Assembly: GCA_964523575.1 (NCBI GenBank)
Contig: CAZGAV010000041.1
Span: 1-29,478 of the forward strand
DNA: 29,478 nt
DNA from: DAOUTW01 sp964523575
GTDB lineage: Bacteria; Zixibacteria; MSB-5A5; GN15; JAAZOE01
Direction of reading: 5' to 3'
Each line of letters begins with the position of its first letter. Within the stretch, counting starts at the first letter, position 1. Position numbers and translations under genes: made by a program. Of the stretch, positions 13,654-22,161 are shown one piece after another. Below the pieces are notes generated by a model. It was not told where the DNA came from. It worked only from the letters and a program-made list of their open reading frames with translations, and did no database searches.

Positions 13654-15056
13654 TGATCGGCTGGTTTGACACCGCGATTATTATCCTGTATCTGGCGGTC
13701 CTGGCGGTCATCGCTCTGGTCGGGATGGGCCGCAAGGAGGATTCGCAGGAAAGCCTGATTCTGGCCGGCAGGCGGTTGACCCTTCCGGCTTTCGTGGCTA
13801 CTCTGGTATCGACCTGGTACGGCGGTATCCTCGGCGTCGGTGAATTTTCATATCGTTTCGGTATATCCAACTGGATTGTTTTCGGCGTGCCTTATTATCT
13901 GGCGGCGCTGTTGTTCGCTCTGTTTCTGGCTCGACGCGCCCGCCGTTCGCCGGAGATGACCATCCCGGATCGTCTCTATCGCGATTACGGTTCGGCGGCC
14001 ACGGCGGCCGGCTCCGGCGTCCTGATTCTGGTCACTATGCCGGTGGCTTATGTGCTGATGATCGGCGTCCTTTTCAATCAGTTCTACGGCTTTCCGATCT
14101 GGCTCGGGATTGTCTTCGGGACCTTTTTCTCGGTTTTCTATGTCATCACCGGCGGTTTCCGGGCCGTCCTCTGGACCGACTCCTTTCAGTTTATCCTGAT
14201 GTTTGCCGGGTTTATAATCCTTTTGCTTTATGCCGTTTTTACTCTGGGCGGATATGAATATCTCCAAGCCGGGTTGCCGGCGTCTCATTTTTCCCTCAGC
14301 GGCGGCAATTCCTTCGGCTATATCGCCTTTTGGTATATCGTCGCCCTGGCCACCCTGGTCGAACCGGCCTTTTATCAGCGGTGTTTTGCGGCCAAATCGG
14401 TTTCGGTCGCCCGCCGGGGGATACTGATTTCGATTCTGTTCTGGATATTCTTCGATTTCATGACCACCACCTGTGGCCTTTATGCCCGTGCCCTGATGCC
14501 CGATCTGACCGATCCGGTCGCCGCCTACCCTGCTCTGGCCATGAAAATCCTTCCCGCCGGTCTCATGGGTATTTTCCTGCTTTCCCTTCTGGCGACCATC
14601 ATGTCCACCGTCGATTCCTACATGTTTCTGGCCGCCACGACCGTCAGCCATGACCTCATCTGGCGCTTTCGAAAATTCGACGAAAGCAGGATCAAGTTCT
14701 ACACCGGCATCGGGTTGGCCGTGGCCTCGGTCGGCACCATCCTGATCGCCATGATGTCCGATTCGGTCGTCCGTATCTGGCATGATTTCGGATCGGTCGG
14801 GACGCCCGCTTTACTATTACCCCTCATGACCTCCTACTGGGGGAAATACCGGTATTCACCCCGGGGAGCGTTTTGGTCCATTGCCCTGTCCGGCTCGGTC
14901 ACCGCCGCGGCCCTTTTCTATCCGCGCATTACCGGAGCCGAAGGGTATCTTCTGGGGGTCGAGCCGATCTTTATCGGGCTGGCCATCTCCCTGGTCGTTT
15001 TCATTTTCACCCGAATTCAAAAAGCCCCTTCCCGGGCCGCCTCCGGCGCCCTTTAA
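13650..15056 (+). CDS. Sodium:solute symporter (SSS family), predicted thiamine-related transporter
   Basis: A 468-residue inner-membrane protein with about 13 hydrophobic segments. It shows the SSS features: the second helix with ATLVSTWYGGILGVGEFSYRFG, the GGFRAVLWTDSFQ motif (about 168-180) and the ATIMSTVDSYMFLAATTVSHD region (about 313-333) that lines the sodium site. It overlaps the receptor stop codon by four bases (ATGA), so the two are translationally coupled and share TPP control. SSS transporters under THI-box control have been predicted as thiamine-pathway transporters in other bacteria and archaea (called ThiV). Together with the TonB receptor it would complete a two-membrane uptake route. 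The substrate is inferred only from the riboswitches. The gene appears to end the operon. Confidence 0.9.
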   Translation: MMIGWFDTAIIILYLAVLAVIALVGMGRKEDSQESLILAGRRLTLPAFVATLVSTWYGGILGVGEFSYRFGISNWIVFGVPYYLAALLFALFLARRARRSPEMTIPDRLYRDYGSAATAAGSGVLILVTMPVAYVLMIGVLFNQFYGFPIWLGIVFGTFFSVFYVITGGFRAVLWTDSFQFILMFAGFIILLLYAVFTLGGYEYLQAGLPASHFSLSGGNSFGYIAFWYIVALATLVEPAFYQRCFAAKSVSVARRGILISILFWIFFDFMTTTCGLYARALMPDLTDPVAAYPALAMKILPAGLMGIFLLSLLATIMSTVDSYMFLAATTVSHDLIWRFRKFDESRIKFYTGIGLAVASVGTILIAMMSDSVVRIWHDFGSVGTPALLLPLMTSYWGKYRYSPRGAFWSIALSGSVTAAALFYPRITGAEGYLLGVEPIFIGLAISLVVFIFTRIQKAPSRAASGAL

Positions 15057-15149
15057 TCGGATTAATCGGCTCCTGAATACAAGGTTAAGAGTGGCTCGAA
15101 ATGACCGATAAGTATATCAGAGTTCATCTGTTGTACGAATCCAGAGACT

Positions 15150-16973
15150 ATGGCAAATATCATCAGCGAACATCTGTCGCAGGAAGTCGCCACGGATATA
15201 AAAGTCTTACTTCGGGACCTGAAGAAGGTTATCCGGGTTATGACCTTGTATCCGGAAGACAACCCTCTGCCCAATAGAATGCGGGGTTCCTACGGCGGGC
15301 GATTTATCGAACTGGTCAACGAATTCAACGGTTTCAATTTTTCCATCCGGCCCGGCGAAATCCTCTATGACCGGGAAGTTGTCTACACCGACAAGAGCAA
15401 GGAAGAAGCCCTGGCCGATATTTTTTATAAGGCCGGGATAGTCTTTTTGGAATTCAGCGAAGGGCTGGTTTTCGAGGAATTCGCCAGATTTCTCGAGCTG
15501 CTCAAAATTTATCTCAACAGCCGGTCGCGCGACAGCGATCTGGTGTCGCTGTTATGGCAGGAACAGTTCTCAAATATCAAATTCAAGACCGTCGAGGATC
15601 TGGCACTGGGGGAATTTAAGGTCGATTCGGTGATTGAAGATATGTATCCCGATTACGGACGGGATGGCGATCAATCGCCCCGGATTGACTATAACCGGAT
15701 TGTGCTTGATGAGGAGGCTGGCGAGGCCGAAGGACCCGCTTTGGCAGGGGTCGAAGCTCTATTGCCGCAAACGGTCGAAGACGGCCGCGAGATGGGGCTA
15801 TCATTTGAGCCGCCCTCGGACGAAATGCGCCGAACCATCGAACAGGTGCTCACGGGTCATTACACGCCGGCCGAGGAAGAAAGCCGGGAGATCGCTCGAC
15901 TGCTGGAGGATAATCGCAATTTCGATCCCGACCGCGCCGCGGCCCGGATCATGTTGGAAATCCTCCATCTCTGGAACGAGCCCAAACCGTTCAAGGAAAC
16001 CGTCGCTATCTGCGAGAAGGTCTTCGACCAGCTTCTGGAGCACGGCAGTTTTGCCGTGGCGGCCGACTTCGTCCATGCCATGCGCGAGCGCCAGGAGGAA
16101 TTGTCGGCCCGGAAGCCGTCTCTGGCCGGGCGCCTGAATGATTTCATCCTTCGCGCCGGCGACAGCGCCCGCATCAAAAAATTGACGGAGATCATCAACC
16201 TTCAGGAAGTCATCGACGGCAACGCCGTCGAGGTTTACCTCGATTCGCTGGGCTGGGAATCTCTGGTGCATATCACCGGCATGCTGGGCCGGCTGGTATC
16301 CCGTGAGGCCCGCCGGATGGTTTGCAAATATCTGGCCCAGAGGGGGCAGGGCCGTCTGAATATCATCGCCAACGGCCTCCATGACCGCCGCTGGTATGTG
16401 GTTCGCAACACCGTGGCGATTCTGGGCCGGATCGGCGGGGAAGAAGTCCTCGACTATCTGGCCACGACCGCCTTGCATGACGACGTCCGGGTGCGCAAAG
16501 AGGTCATGCGGTCATTGAACAAAATAACATCGGATCGCGCCGTCGATATCATGTTTGGGTTCCTCCGGGACCCCGAAGCCAAATTGCGGGTGCGGTCGCT
16601 GGAATACCTGGCGCGCATGGGCGGCCGTCGATCCTTCGAATCGATCCGAAATATCGTCCACGCGCCCGATTTTGCCGCTTATCCACTGGAAGAGCAGGAG
16701 CAATTCCTGATTGCCTATTCCCGGCTGGGCGGGGCCGAAGTCACCGATTTTCTGGGGTCGATTATCGGTTCTTTCAGCCTCCTGTATTCCGGATGGAAAG
16801 CCCGGTATCGTTTTATGGCCCTCAAGGCCCTGGCCTATAATGTGTCCGACGAAGCGGAAAGACTGCTGTTGAAGTACACCCGGTCCCGGCGCACCTGGTT
16901 GCGGCAGGCGGCCGTCAGCGCCTTGGATCAGCGCCGCCGCTATATTTACGAGAAGAAGGAGAAACGCCGGTGA
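15150..16973 (+). CDS. HEAT-repeat protein coupled to an HD-GYP gene
   Basis: A 607-residue soluble protein. Residues about 21-122 form an N-terminal domain (LKKVIRVMTLYPEDNPL, then FSIRPGEILYDREVVYTD, then GIVFLEFSEGLVFEEFARFLELL). It resembles the first 125 residues of the next protein. Residues about 370-600 carry HEAT-like helical repeats (for example HDRRWYVVRNTVAILGRIGG and HDDVRVRKEVMRSLNKI). HEAT arrays bind proteins, so this is likely a scaffold. Its TGA overlaps the GTG start of the HD-GYP gene, implying 1:1 translation and probably a shared signalling complex. The ATG has only a weak AGAGA ahead of it. About 93 bases separate it from the symporter, so it may have its own promoter. 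Confidence 0.8.
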   Translation: MANIISEHLSQEVATDIKVLLRDLKKVIRVMTLYPEDNPLPNRMRGSYGGRFIELVNEFNGFNFSIRPGEILYDREVVYTDKSKEEALADIFYKAGIVFLEFSEGLVFEEFARFLELLKIYLNSRSRDSDLVSLLWQEQFSNIKFKTVEDLALGEFKVDSVIEDMYPDYGRDGDQSPRIDYNRIVLDEEAGEAEGPALAGVEALLPQTVEDGREMGLSFEPPSDEMRRTIEQVLTGHYTPAEEESREIARLLEDNRNFDPDRAAARIMLEILHLWNEPKPFKETVAICEKVFDQLLEHGSFAVAADFVHAMRERQEELSARKPSLAGRLNDFILRAGDSARIKKLTEIINLQEVIDGNAVEVYLDSLGWESLVHITGMLGRLVSREARRMVCKYLAQRGQGRLNIIANGLHDRRWYVVRNTVAILGRIGGEEVLDYLATTALHDDVRVRKEVMRSLNKITSDRAVDIMFGFLRDPEAKLRVRSLEYLARMGGRRSFESIRNIVHAPDFAAYPLEEQEQFLIAYSRLGGAEVTDFLGSIIGSFSLLYSGWKARYRFMALKALAYNVSDEAERLLLKYTRSRRTWLRQAAVSALDQRRRYIYEKKEKRR

Positions 16974-18415
16974 TACAGCAGGGTACGATCAATACCGGAG
17001 CCGAGCGCGAACGGATCCATACCGCCCAACAGATGATGACGGCCTTTTTCGTTTTGGCCAAAACCGCCCGGGTTTATGAAACCGGCAACGACTCCTATCG
17101 CAGTCAGTTGACTCGTTTCTACAATCTCCTCACCAAATACATGACCGACTGCAATAACTGCACCGTCAAAGTGGCTGATGAGCGTATCTTCGTCGATGAA
17201 AAATTCATCAATATCGAAAATGACGACCGGATCGGCGTCCACCTCATGACGGCCCGCTGGGATGAACTCGGTATCGGCGGTATGATTATCGGCGAATCGG
17301 TTTCACCGGACCATATCACCGCCCTCGTCCTCCTTCTCTCGACTTTCTCGACCTCCCGGGGAAATCCGGTCGAGGAATTTAATGAACGCCTGGTCATGGA
17401 AGGCGTCGATTCCATCGTCGTCCTGCCTCACCAGACGATTGACCCCGATCAACAGGTCAATGTCGAAAATTGCCAGCGCATCAGGCACGAAGCGCGGCAG
17501 ACTTTTTTCCGCGCCATCGATAGCGTCAAACAAGTCATGACGGCCGCCTCCAACATGCAAACGATTTCAATGACCCGGACCAAACGGGTCGTGCATACCA
17601 TCATCGATCAGCTTTCGACGGACGAATCGGCCCTGCTCGAACTGGCCTCGATCCGCGATTTCGACGACTACACCTACGCCCATAGCGTCAATGTCAGCAT
17701 CTATTCGCTGGCGGTCGGTTTTCGACTGGGGCTGGAACGGATGGAATTATCCGAGCTGGGGTTTGCATCGCTTTTTCATGACATCGGCAAGGTCAAACTG
17801 CCGCAGGATCTGGTTACCAAAGCCGACCGTTTCGATGAATTCGACTGGTCGCAGATGCGCCGTCATCCGATATTCGGAGCCATGACGCTGGCCAACAGCC
17901 TCAAGCTGGATTCTCACGCCGCCCGGGCCATGGCCGCCGCCTTCGAACATCATATCAATCCCGACCACTCCGGATATCCAACCCTGCCCGAACCCCGGCC
18001 GACCAATCTCTATTCACGAATTATCGCCATCACCGACAGTTTTGACGCTCTCACCTCCGGCCGGGTGTACATCAAGGAATCGATTCCCCCCGACGAGGTG
18101 TTGCGCAAACTGATGTATCAGATGGCGGTTAAATTCGACGCTTTCCTTTTGAAATTATTCGCCAATATCATCGGCATTTTCCCGGTCGGTTCGCTGGTGC
18201 TCCTCACCGACGGTTCTCTCGGTATTGTCACCCGTCCCAACCGCTTGGAAATCAACCGCCCCGAACTGCGTCTCATCGCCGACCGCAAAGGTCCGTTGAG
18301 TCCGCCCCGCTGGTGCAACCTGGCCGAACCGGCCAACCGGGCGATCGACATCGTTCGCATCATCGACGCCAAAAAACACAATGTCGATGTCACCGGCTTT
18401 ATTCTTTCGGAGTAA
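16970..18415 (+). CDS. HD-GYP domain protein, predicted cyclic-di-GMP phosphodiesterase
   Basis: A 481-residue protein. The N-terminal 125 residues resemble the same region of the upstream HEAT protein. The HD-GYP domain spans about 205-400. Candidate ligands are H238 (YAHSVNVS), H270-D271 and K274 (LFHDIGKVKLP), H299, H327-H328 (FEHHINPDHSGYP) and D356 (AITDSFDALTSGR). The GYP loop is intact apart from HxxxxDxSGYP in place of the usual DGxGYP. Active members hydrolyse cyclic di-GMP. A C-terminal beta-rich segment (about 403-480, PVGSLVLLTDGSLGIV) is typical of longer HD-GYP proteins. It starts with GTG at 16970, supported by AAGGAG (16956-16961) eight bases upstream. It ends 24 bases before a convergent gene. 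Confidence 0.92.
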   Translation: MIQQGTINTGAERERIHTAQQMMTAFFVLAKTARVYETGNDSYRSQLTRFYNLLTKYMTDCNNCTVKVADERIFVDEKFINIENDDRIGVHLMTARWDELGIGGMIIGESVSPDHITALVLLLSTFSTSRGNPVEEFNERLVMEGVDSIVVLPHQTIDPDQQVNVENCQRIRHEARQTFFRAIDSVKQVMTAASNMQTISMTRTKRVVHTIIDQLSTDESALLELASIRDFDDYTYAHSVNVSIYSLAVGFRLGLERMELSELGFASLFHDIGKVKLPQDLVTKADRFDEFDWSQMRRHPIFGAMTLANSLKLDSHAARAMAAAFEHHINPDHSGYPTLPEPRPTNLYSRIIAITDSFDALTSGRVYIKESIPPDEVLRKLMYQMAVKFDAFLLKLFANIIGIFPVGSLVLLTDGSLGIVTRPNRLEINRPELRLIADRKGPLSPPRWCNLAEPANRAIDIVRIIDAKKHNVDVTGFILSE

Positions 18416-18439
18416 TCGGCGGCCGGATTCGGCCGATGG

Positions 18440-19210
18440 TCAGAAATTGTATCGCAAAGAAAGACTGGTTTCCTCGCCCGGCGCCATATCCACCGACAGC
18501 CCTTTCTGAACCGTTCCCTTTTTCGGAAAATTCGTCAGTTGCGCGTCAACATAGGCGTCGAACATCGATACGAATACGGTCAGGGCCGTGTACCAGATAT
18601 AAGAATTGCGGGTGTCGCGATTGGACGTGTATTCCTGAAAATAATCGCCTTTTAATGTACTGGTGCCGACGCTTGTCGGCGATTGAAGGGCCAACGGCAG
18701 GGGAGTCGTCAGGGAGCCCCCGCTTTGTGTCGGCGCCTTCCATAATTGCCGCCATTCCGACGTCCGACGATTATAGCGCAGGATCTGGTAAATCAAATAT
18801 GTTTCGATGACAAAAACCGCCGCCGCTTTCAGGTATTTGCCGTTATCGAATTGCCCGCCGCCGGGGAAAAGAACCGATTTCAAGAGCATCAGAGTCGGCG
18901 CAGGTTGAACGGGCGGAATCGTATCATGAGACGAATAGGCGTTTATCAAAACCGTATCCGCCCCCGAAATATAAGGCGTCGGTTCCAGAACGACGCTGTC
19001 GGGTTCGGCCTCCGAAGCGGCTTCGGCGAGAGAATCATCCGGGGGGCAGGGGAGCGAATCCGCCACCGCCGTCGAATCGGAGATGGGGATTTTCAATTTG
19101 TCGGACAGGGATTTGATTTCCTGAGCCGGCGCCGAAGAGCCCGGCCAGAGAGCACTGAGGACGAAAATAACCGTCAAAAAAATGATGATTTCATTTTTTT
19201 TCCGGAGCAT
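18440..19210 (-). CDS. DUF5683 family exported protein
   Basis: A 256-residue protein with a signal peptide (about 1-29, ending APA-Q), then a low-complexity acidic and proline-rich region to about 105. The DUF5683 core follows: SVLFPGGGQFDNGKYLKAA at 112-130, a hydrophobic helix (131-145) and a second hydrophobic helix near WYTALTVFVSMFDAYVDAQL. DUF5683 proteins are common in Bacteroidetes and relatives, where the G-x-G-Q-x-x-N-G-K/Y-x-x-K-A motif is the mark; the role is unknown. The gene overlaps the end of the upstream lipid-kinase gene by 20 bases, so the pair is probably one operon. GAGG lies 11 bases ahead of the ATG, slightly far. Confidence 0.8.
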   Translation of the reverse strand: MLRKKNEIIIFLTVIFVLSALWPGSSAPAQEIKSLSDKLKIPISDSTAVADSLPCPPDDSLAEAASEAEPDSVVLEPTPYISGADTVLINAYSSHDTIPPVQPAPTLMLLKSVLFPGGGQFDNGKYLKAAAVFVIETYLIYQILRYNRRTSEWRQLWKAPTQSGGSLTTPLPLALQSPTSVGTSTLKGDYFQEYTSNRDTRNSYIWYTALTVFVSMFDAYVDAQLTNFPKKGTVQKGLSVDMAPGEETSLSLRYNF

Positions 19211-20285
19211 TGGAGAATATCCTCAGTATTCGATTCAGGACTTCGATGGTAATCTCTTCGCCGGTAAACTCGACCAGATCGCCGTCCATAAACCATTCCT
19301 GCCCGCCGGGGTTGCTGATCGAAACCCGTTTGGCGCGGACCATCTGAACGCCGTCGGTGTACTGGTGGCGGTCTTTCCTGAGATCGCGGACAAAGTGCAT
19401 CACCGACTCGCGGGTGCCTTCGCGATCATAGATGAGTATCACTCGCCCGTCATCCGGGACCGCCGCCGGAGCGAAACGGAGCGACATGAAATAAGGCAAG
19501 AGCTGAACGTTGAGGATCAATGGCTGGACTTTGAAGGTAAAGGTATCGATTTTGAGAACCGTGGTGCGCGGCATGGTGTCGTCGATGGCCCGGGCCGCCA
19601 GTTTGGACCAGGACAGGGTCAGACGCGGGAGTTTCTTATCCCCCAGACGTTTGAGCAGCATCGGGATTAAGCCGGTAATCAGGGAGCCGAGGAAAAATTT
19701 GCCGTTGGCCAGTCCGGCGTCGATTCGAATCTGGTGCTCCGAACGAATAATGTCCAAAGCCGCCTCGGTGTCGGTATTGCCGTAAAGGGATCGGAAAATA
19801 TTGTTAAACCGGCCGCAGGGGACGATTCCCAGGAGGCCCTTGGCTCGAGCGACTCTTGAAGCGGCATAGCGGACGGAACCGTCACCGCCGAAGACCACCA
19901 CCGCGTAGGGCCGACTGCGCAGAGCGTCAACGACGGCCTTGATAAAGTCATTCCAGGTTTCGGCGGTATGCACGATGGCGTCCCAGCCGGCCCGCCTCAA
20001 TCGGCGTTCCAGCCGTTTGGCCTCTCTTAACGAATTTTCCGGGGTATTGCCCGCCAGCTGATTGACGATCAGGTGATAAGCTCGCCGCCGTTGTCGCGGC
20101 GTCCTTGGTCCCGGTGACCGGCGGGGAGGCCGCGATTTCGGCCTCTGAGGCGATCTCGGGCGCGAAGTCGTCGACGGTGGCGATGTTTTCCGCTCGCTCG
20201 GTCGGTCGCTTTTTTTGCGAGGAACTCGGGGACGGGAACCGCTTTTTTTCTTATCCGGGCCGCCGCTATCTTTTTTTTCGGGCAT
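19191..20285 (-). CDS. Diacylglycerol kinase family protein with long basic N-terminal tail
   Basis: A 364-residue protein. Residues 1-68 are disordered and made almost only of K, R, S, P and T. The catalytic fold starts at 69 (RAYHLIVNQLAGN) and has GGDGS (133-137), the nucleotide-binding motif of DAG, sphingosine and related lipid kinases. The usual glycine-rich PLGTGNDFAR loop is replaced by PCGRFNNIFRSL (156-167). The C-terminal beta-sandwich follows and ends with VSISNPGGQEWFMDGD. It probably phosphorylates a lipid at the membrane; the substrate is not predictable. GGAG lies eight bases before the ATG, which confirms that the basic tail is translated. The tail could bind acidic phospholipid or nucleic acid. 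The downstream DUF5683 gene overlaps by 20 bases. Confidence 0.87.
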   Translation of the reverse strand: MPEKKDSGGPDKKKSGSRPRVPRKKSDRPSERKTSPPSTTSRPRSPQRPKSRPPRRSPGPRTPRQRRRAYHLIVNQLAGNTPENSLREAKRLERRLRRAGWDAIVHTAETWNDFIKAVVDALRSRPYAVVVFGGDGSVRYAASRVARAKGLLGIVPCGRFNNIFRSLYGNTDTEAALDIIRSEHQIRIDAGLANGKFFLGSLITGLIPMLLKRLGDKKLPRLTLSWSKLAARAIDDTMPRTTVLKIDTFTFKVQPLILNVQLLPYFMSLRFAPAAVPDDGRVILIYDREGTRESVMHFVRDLRKDRHQYTDGVQMVRAKRVSISNPGGQEWFMDGDLVEFTGEEITIEVLNRILRIFSNAPEKK

Positions 20286-20482
20286 TATTTATACTCCGTT
20301 GTATTTTATATGCTTTCGCCTCGGATTGAGTCATGATTTTTTGCCATGAAAATTGCTTCGACGGCAAAAAAAAAATCCACAGGCTGGTCGATAATATAGT
20401 ATATATATTACCTGTTTGGCAAAACATTTGGAAGAACTTTCCCGGCTCCGACTCGAAACCGCCGGTCTTTTTTGTAACGTCT
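20286..20482. other. Divergent intergenic region with A/T-stem hairpin and promoter-like AT tract
   Basis: TTTTTTGCC (20337-20345) pairs with GGCAAAAAA (20363-20371) around 17 bases. The T-run lies before the stem and the A-run after it, so it is not a terminator in either direction. An alternating AT tract follows at 20391-20410 and looks promoter-like. Transcription of the exosortase gene probably starts in this area. Confidence 0.4.
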
Positions 20483-21511
20483 ATGGAAACTGCAGTCAAA
20501 CCCAAATACTCCTTTCTGGTCCCGGCCGCCTTCGGTCTGCTCCTGTTGATATATCTGCCGGTTATCATCGGTCTGGCGGTGGAATGGTACAACGACGACA
20601 ATTATTCCCACGGTTTTCTGGTGCCCCTTATTTCAGCTTTCCTGTTATTTCTTCGGCACGGCAATTTCAACGAATTTCTCAATCCCCCGGGATCGTCTCT
20701 GACCTTTCAAAAGATTATCATCACCGCCGTCGTTGGCACGGTCGTGATATCGTTTTTTTCCGGCGTCGAACTGGCCGTCATAATCATGCTCAATATCACC
20801 GCCTGGTTTCTGATTATTCGGGGTTTTGTTTTTGAATCGCGGCAAAACCGCCTGACCGGCTGGGTCAACCGGTCGGGGAACATATCCGGCCTGCCCCTGC
20901 TGATTTTCGGCATGATTATTTTCGTTCTGGCCACGGCCGCCGCCGAGTATTTCACCCTGCGCCTGTCGCTGGTGCTGACGCTCTACGGTCTCGTCTGGTA
21001 TCTTCTGGGTCGCCGATTCGCGCTGGGAGCCTGGTTCGAATTCGCTTTTCTGCTGTTCATGATCCCCTGGCCCTATGTCGTCTATTTCGCCGCGACTTTT
21101 CCCATGCAGCTTTTCGCCACCAAAGTCACGGTGGGAATTCTCAATTTGATCGGCATGTCGGCCATCCAGCAGGGCAATATGATCCACCTGCCGGGCTATT
21201 CGCTGGAGGTGGCCGAGGCCTGTAGCGGCCTGCGTTCGCTGATTTCGCTTCTGGCCCTCGGCGCCGTTTACGCTCGCTTTACCCAGAAAGGCCTGCCCCG
21301 CCAGATTATCCTTTTCCTTTCGACCATCCCGATCGCCATTGCCGCCAATATTTTCCGGATTCTTTTCACGGCCGTCGGAGCTTATACCGTCTCCCGCGAA
21401 CTGGCCGAGGATTTTCTGCATGAATTGTCGGGTATGATGGTCTTTGTCGTGGCCTTCATCATGCTCTTCGTCTTCGGCGCTATTTTGAAGATCGGAACCG
21501 GAAAGAAATGA
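20483..21511 (+). CDS. Exosortase (transpeptidase for PEP-CTERM-type sorting)
   Basis: A 342-residue integral membrane protein with about eight to nine hydrophobic helices. The exosortase catalytic residues are visible: the cysteine in VAEACSGLRSL (C247), the arginine in AIAANIFRIL (R292) and the histidine in FLHELSGMM (H313). Exosortases cut C-terminal PEP-CTERM-type tails and link the protein to the cell surface, usually together with exopolysaccharide export. The ATG at 20483 is chosen because the first membrane helix follows soon after. The frame is open back to 20333, but that part runs through an AT-rich promoter-like tract and has no exosortase character. There is no clear Shine-Dalgarno at either start. 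The stop codon overlaps the start of an EpsI gene by four bases. Confidence 0.92.
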   Translation: METAVKPKYSFLVPAAFGLLLLIYLPVIIGLAVEWYNDDNYSHGFLVPLISAFLLFLRHGNFNEFLNPPGSSLTFQKIIITAVVGTVVISFFSGVELAVIIMLNITAWFLIIRGFVFESRQNRLTGWVNRSGNISGLPLLIFGMIIFVLATAAAEYFTLRLSLVLTLYGLVWYLLGRRFALGAWFEFAFLLFMIPWPYVVYFAATFPMQLFATKVTVGILNLIGMSAIQQGNMIHLPGYSLEVAEACSGLRSLISLLALGAVYARFTQKGLPRQIILFLSTIPIAIAANIFRILFTAVGAYTVSRELAEDFLHELSGMMVFVVAFIMLFVFGAILKIGTGKK

Positions 21512-22161
21512 CCGGTAATGTCAAAAAGGCGATCGTTGCCATCGTCATCCTGCTGATCTTCGGCGGTTTCGGGACCTACCTGCGAACCCATCAGGCCGTG
21601 CCCGACCGGGAACCCGACTTCAGCCGAATTCCCATGGAAACCGAAACCCTGCTGGGCACCGAACATCGTTTCGAAGAATATGCCTATGAGGTCCTCAAGG
21701 CCGACACCAGCACCCTGCGGATGTATCAAGAACCAACCGGCGATTTATACTGGCTGTTTGTGGCCTACTTCTCGAGTCAAAAATACGGCTCGCAAATTCA
21801 TTCCCCCAAACATTGCCTGCCCGGCGGCGGATATCGAATCCTGTCGATTGCGCCGTTCCAAATCGACCTGAACGACGGCCGGAGCATAACCGTCAACCGC
21901 TTGACTATCGCCAACCCGCGCCGGACGGAATTGATGATGTACTGGTATGAAACCCGGAGCGGGGTCATCACCAATGAATTCGGATTGAAACTGGACCTGA
22001 TGAAAAATTCGATTCTGCTGATGCCGACCGATGCGGCCATATGCCGGGTGACGATGCCGATGTCGCTCAAGGGCGATTTTGAGGCCGCCACCGGGAAGGC
22101 GGTGCAGTTCATTCGCGATTTCTACCCCGCCATCCAGTCGGCTTTGCCCTTCCACGATTAA
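21508..22161 (+). CDS. EpsI family protein (exosortase-associated, DUF3485)
   Basis: A 217-residue protein with one N-terminal membrane anchor (about 8-24) and a periplasmic domain. The family signature is at 98-109 (HSPKHCLPGGGY), with C103 as the conserved cysteine. EpsI proteins are often fused to or encoded next to exosortases and are thought to act in exopolysaccharide or protein surface attachment. Here it starts within the exosortase stop codon (ATGA), so the two are translated together. No polysaccharide genes and no protein with a PEP-CTERM tail occur in the window, so the substrates must lie elsewhere. It ends about 105 bases before a convergent gene, with no obvious terminator between. 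Confidence 0.9.
   Translation: MTGNVKKAIVAIVILLIFGGFGTYLRTHQAVPDREPDFSRIPMETETLLGTEHRFEEYAYEVLKADTSTLRMYQEPTGDLYWLFVAYFSSQKYGSQIHSPKHCLPGGGYRILSIAPFQIDLNDGRSITVNRLTIANPRRTELMMYWYETRSGVITNEFGLKLDLMKNSILLMPTDAAICRVTMPMSLKGDFEAATGKAVQFIRDFYPAIQSALPFHD

Noticed and set aside
13848..14783. 311-codon minus-strand frame opposite the symporter
   Set aside because: Very polar glycine/aspartate/glutamine-rich translation typical of an antisense shadow of a membrane protein gene.
20337..20371. T-run/GCC/GGC/A-run hairpin as a terminator
   Set aside because: The T-run precedes the stem and the A-run follows it on the plus strand, so neither strand has the required 3' U-tract.
20333..20482. 50-residue upstream extension of the exosortase
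   Set aside because: It covers a hairpin and an AT-rich promoter-like tract and has no exosortase similarity.
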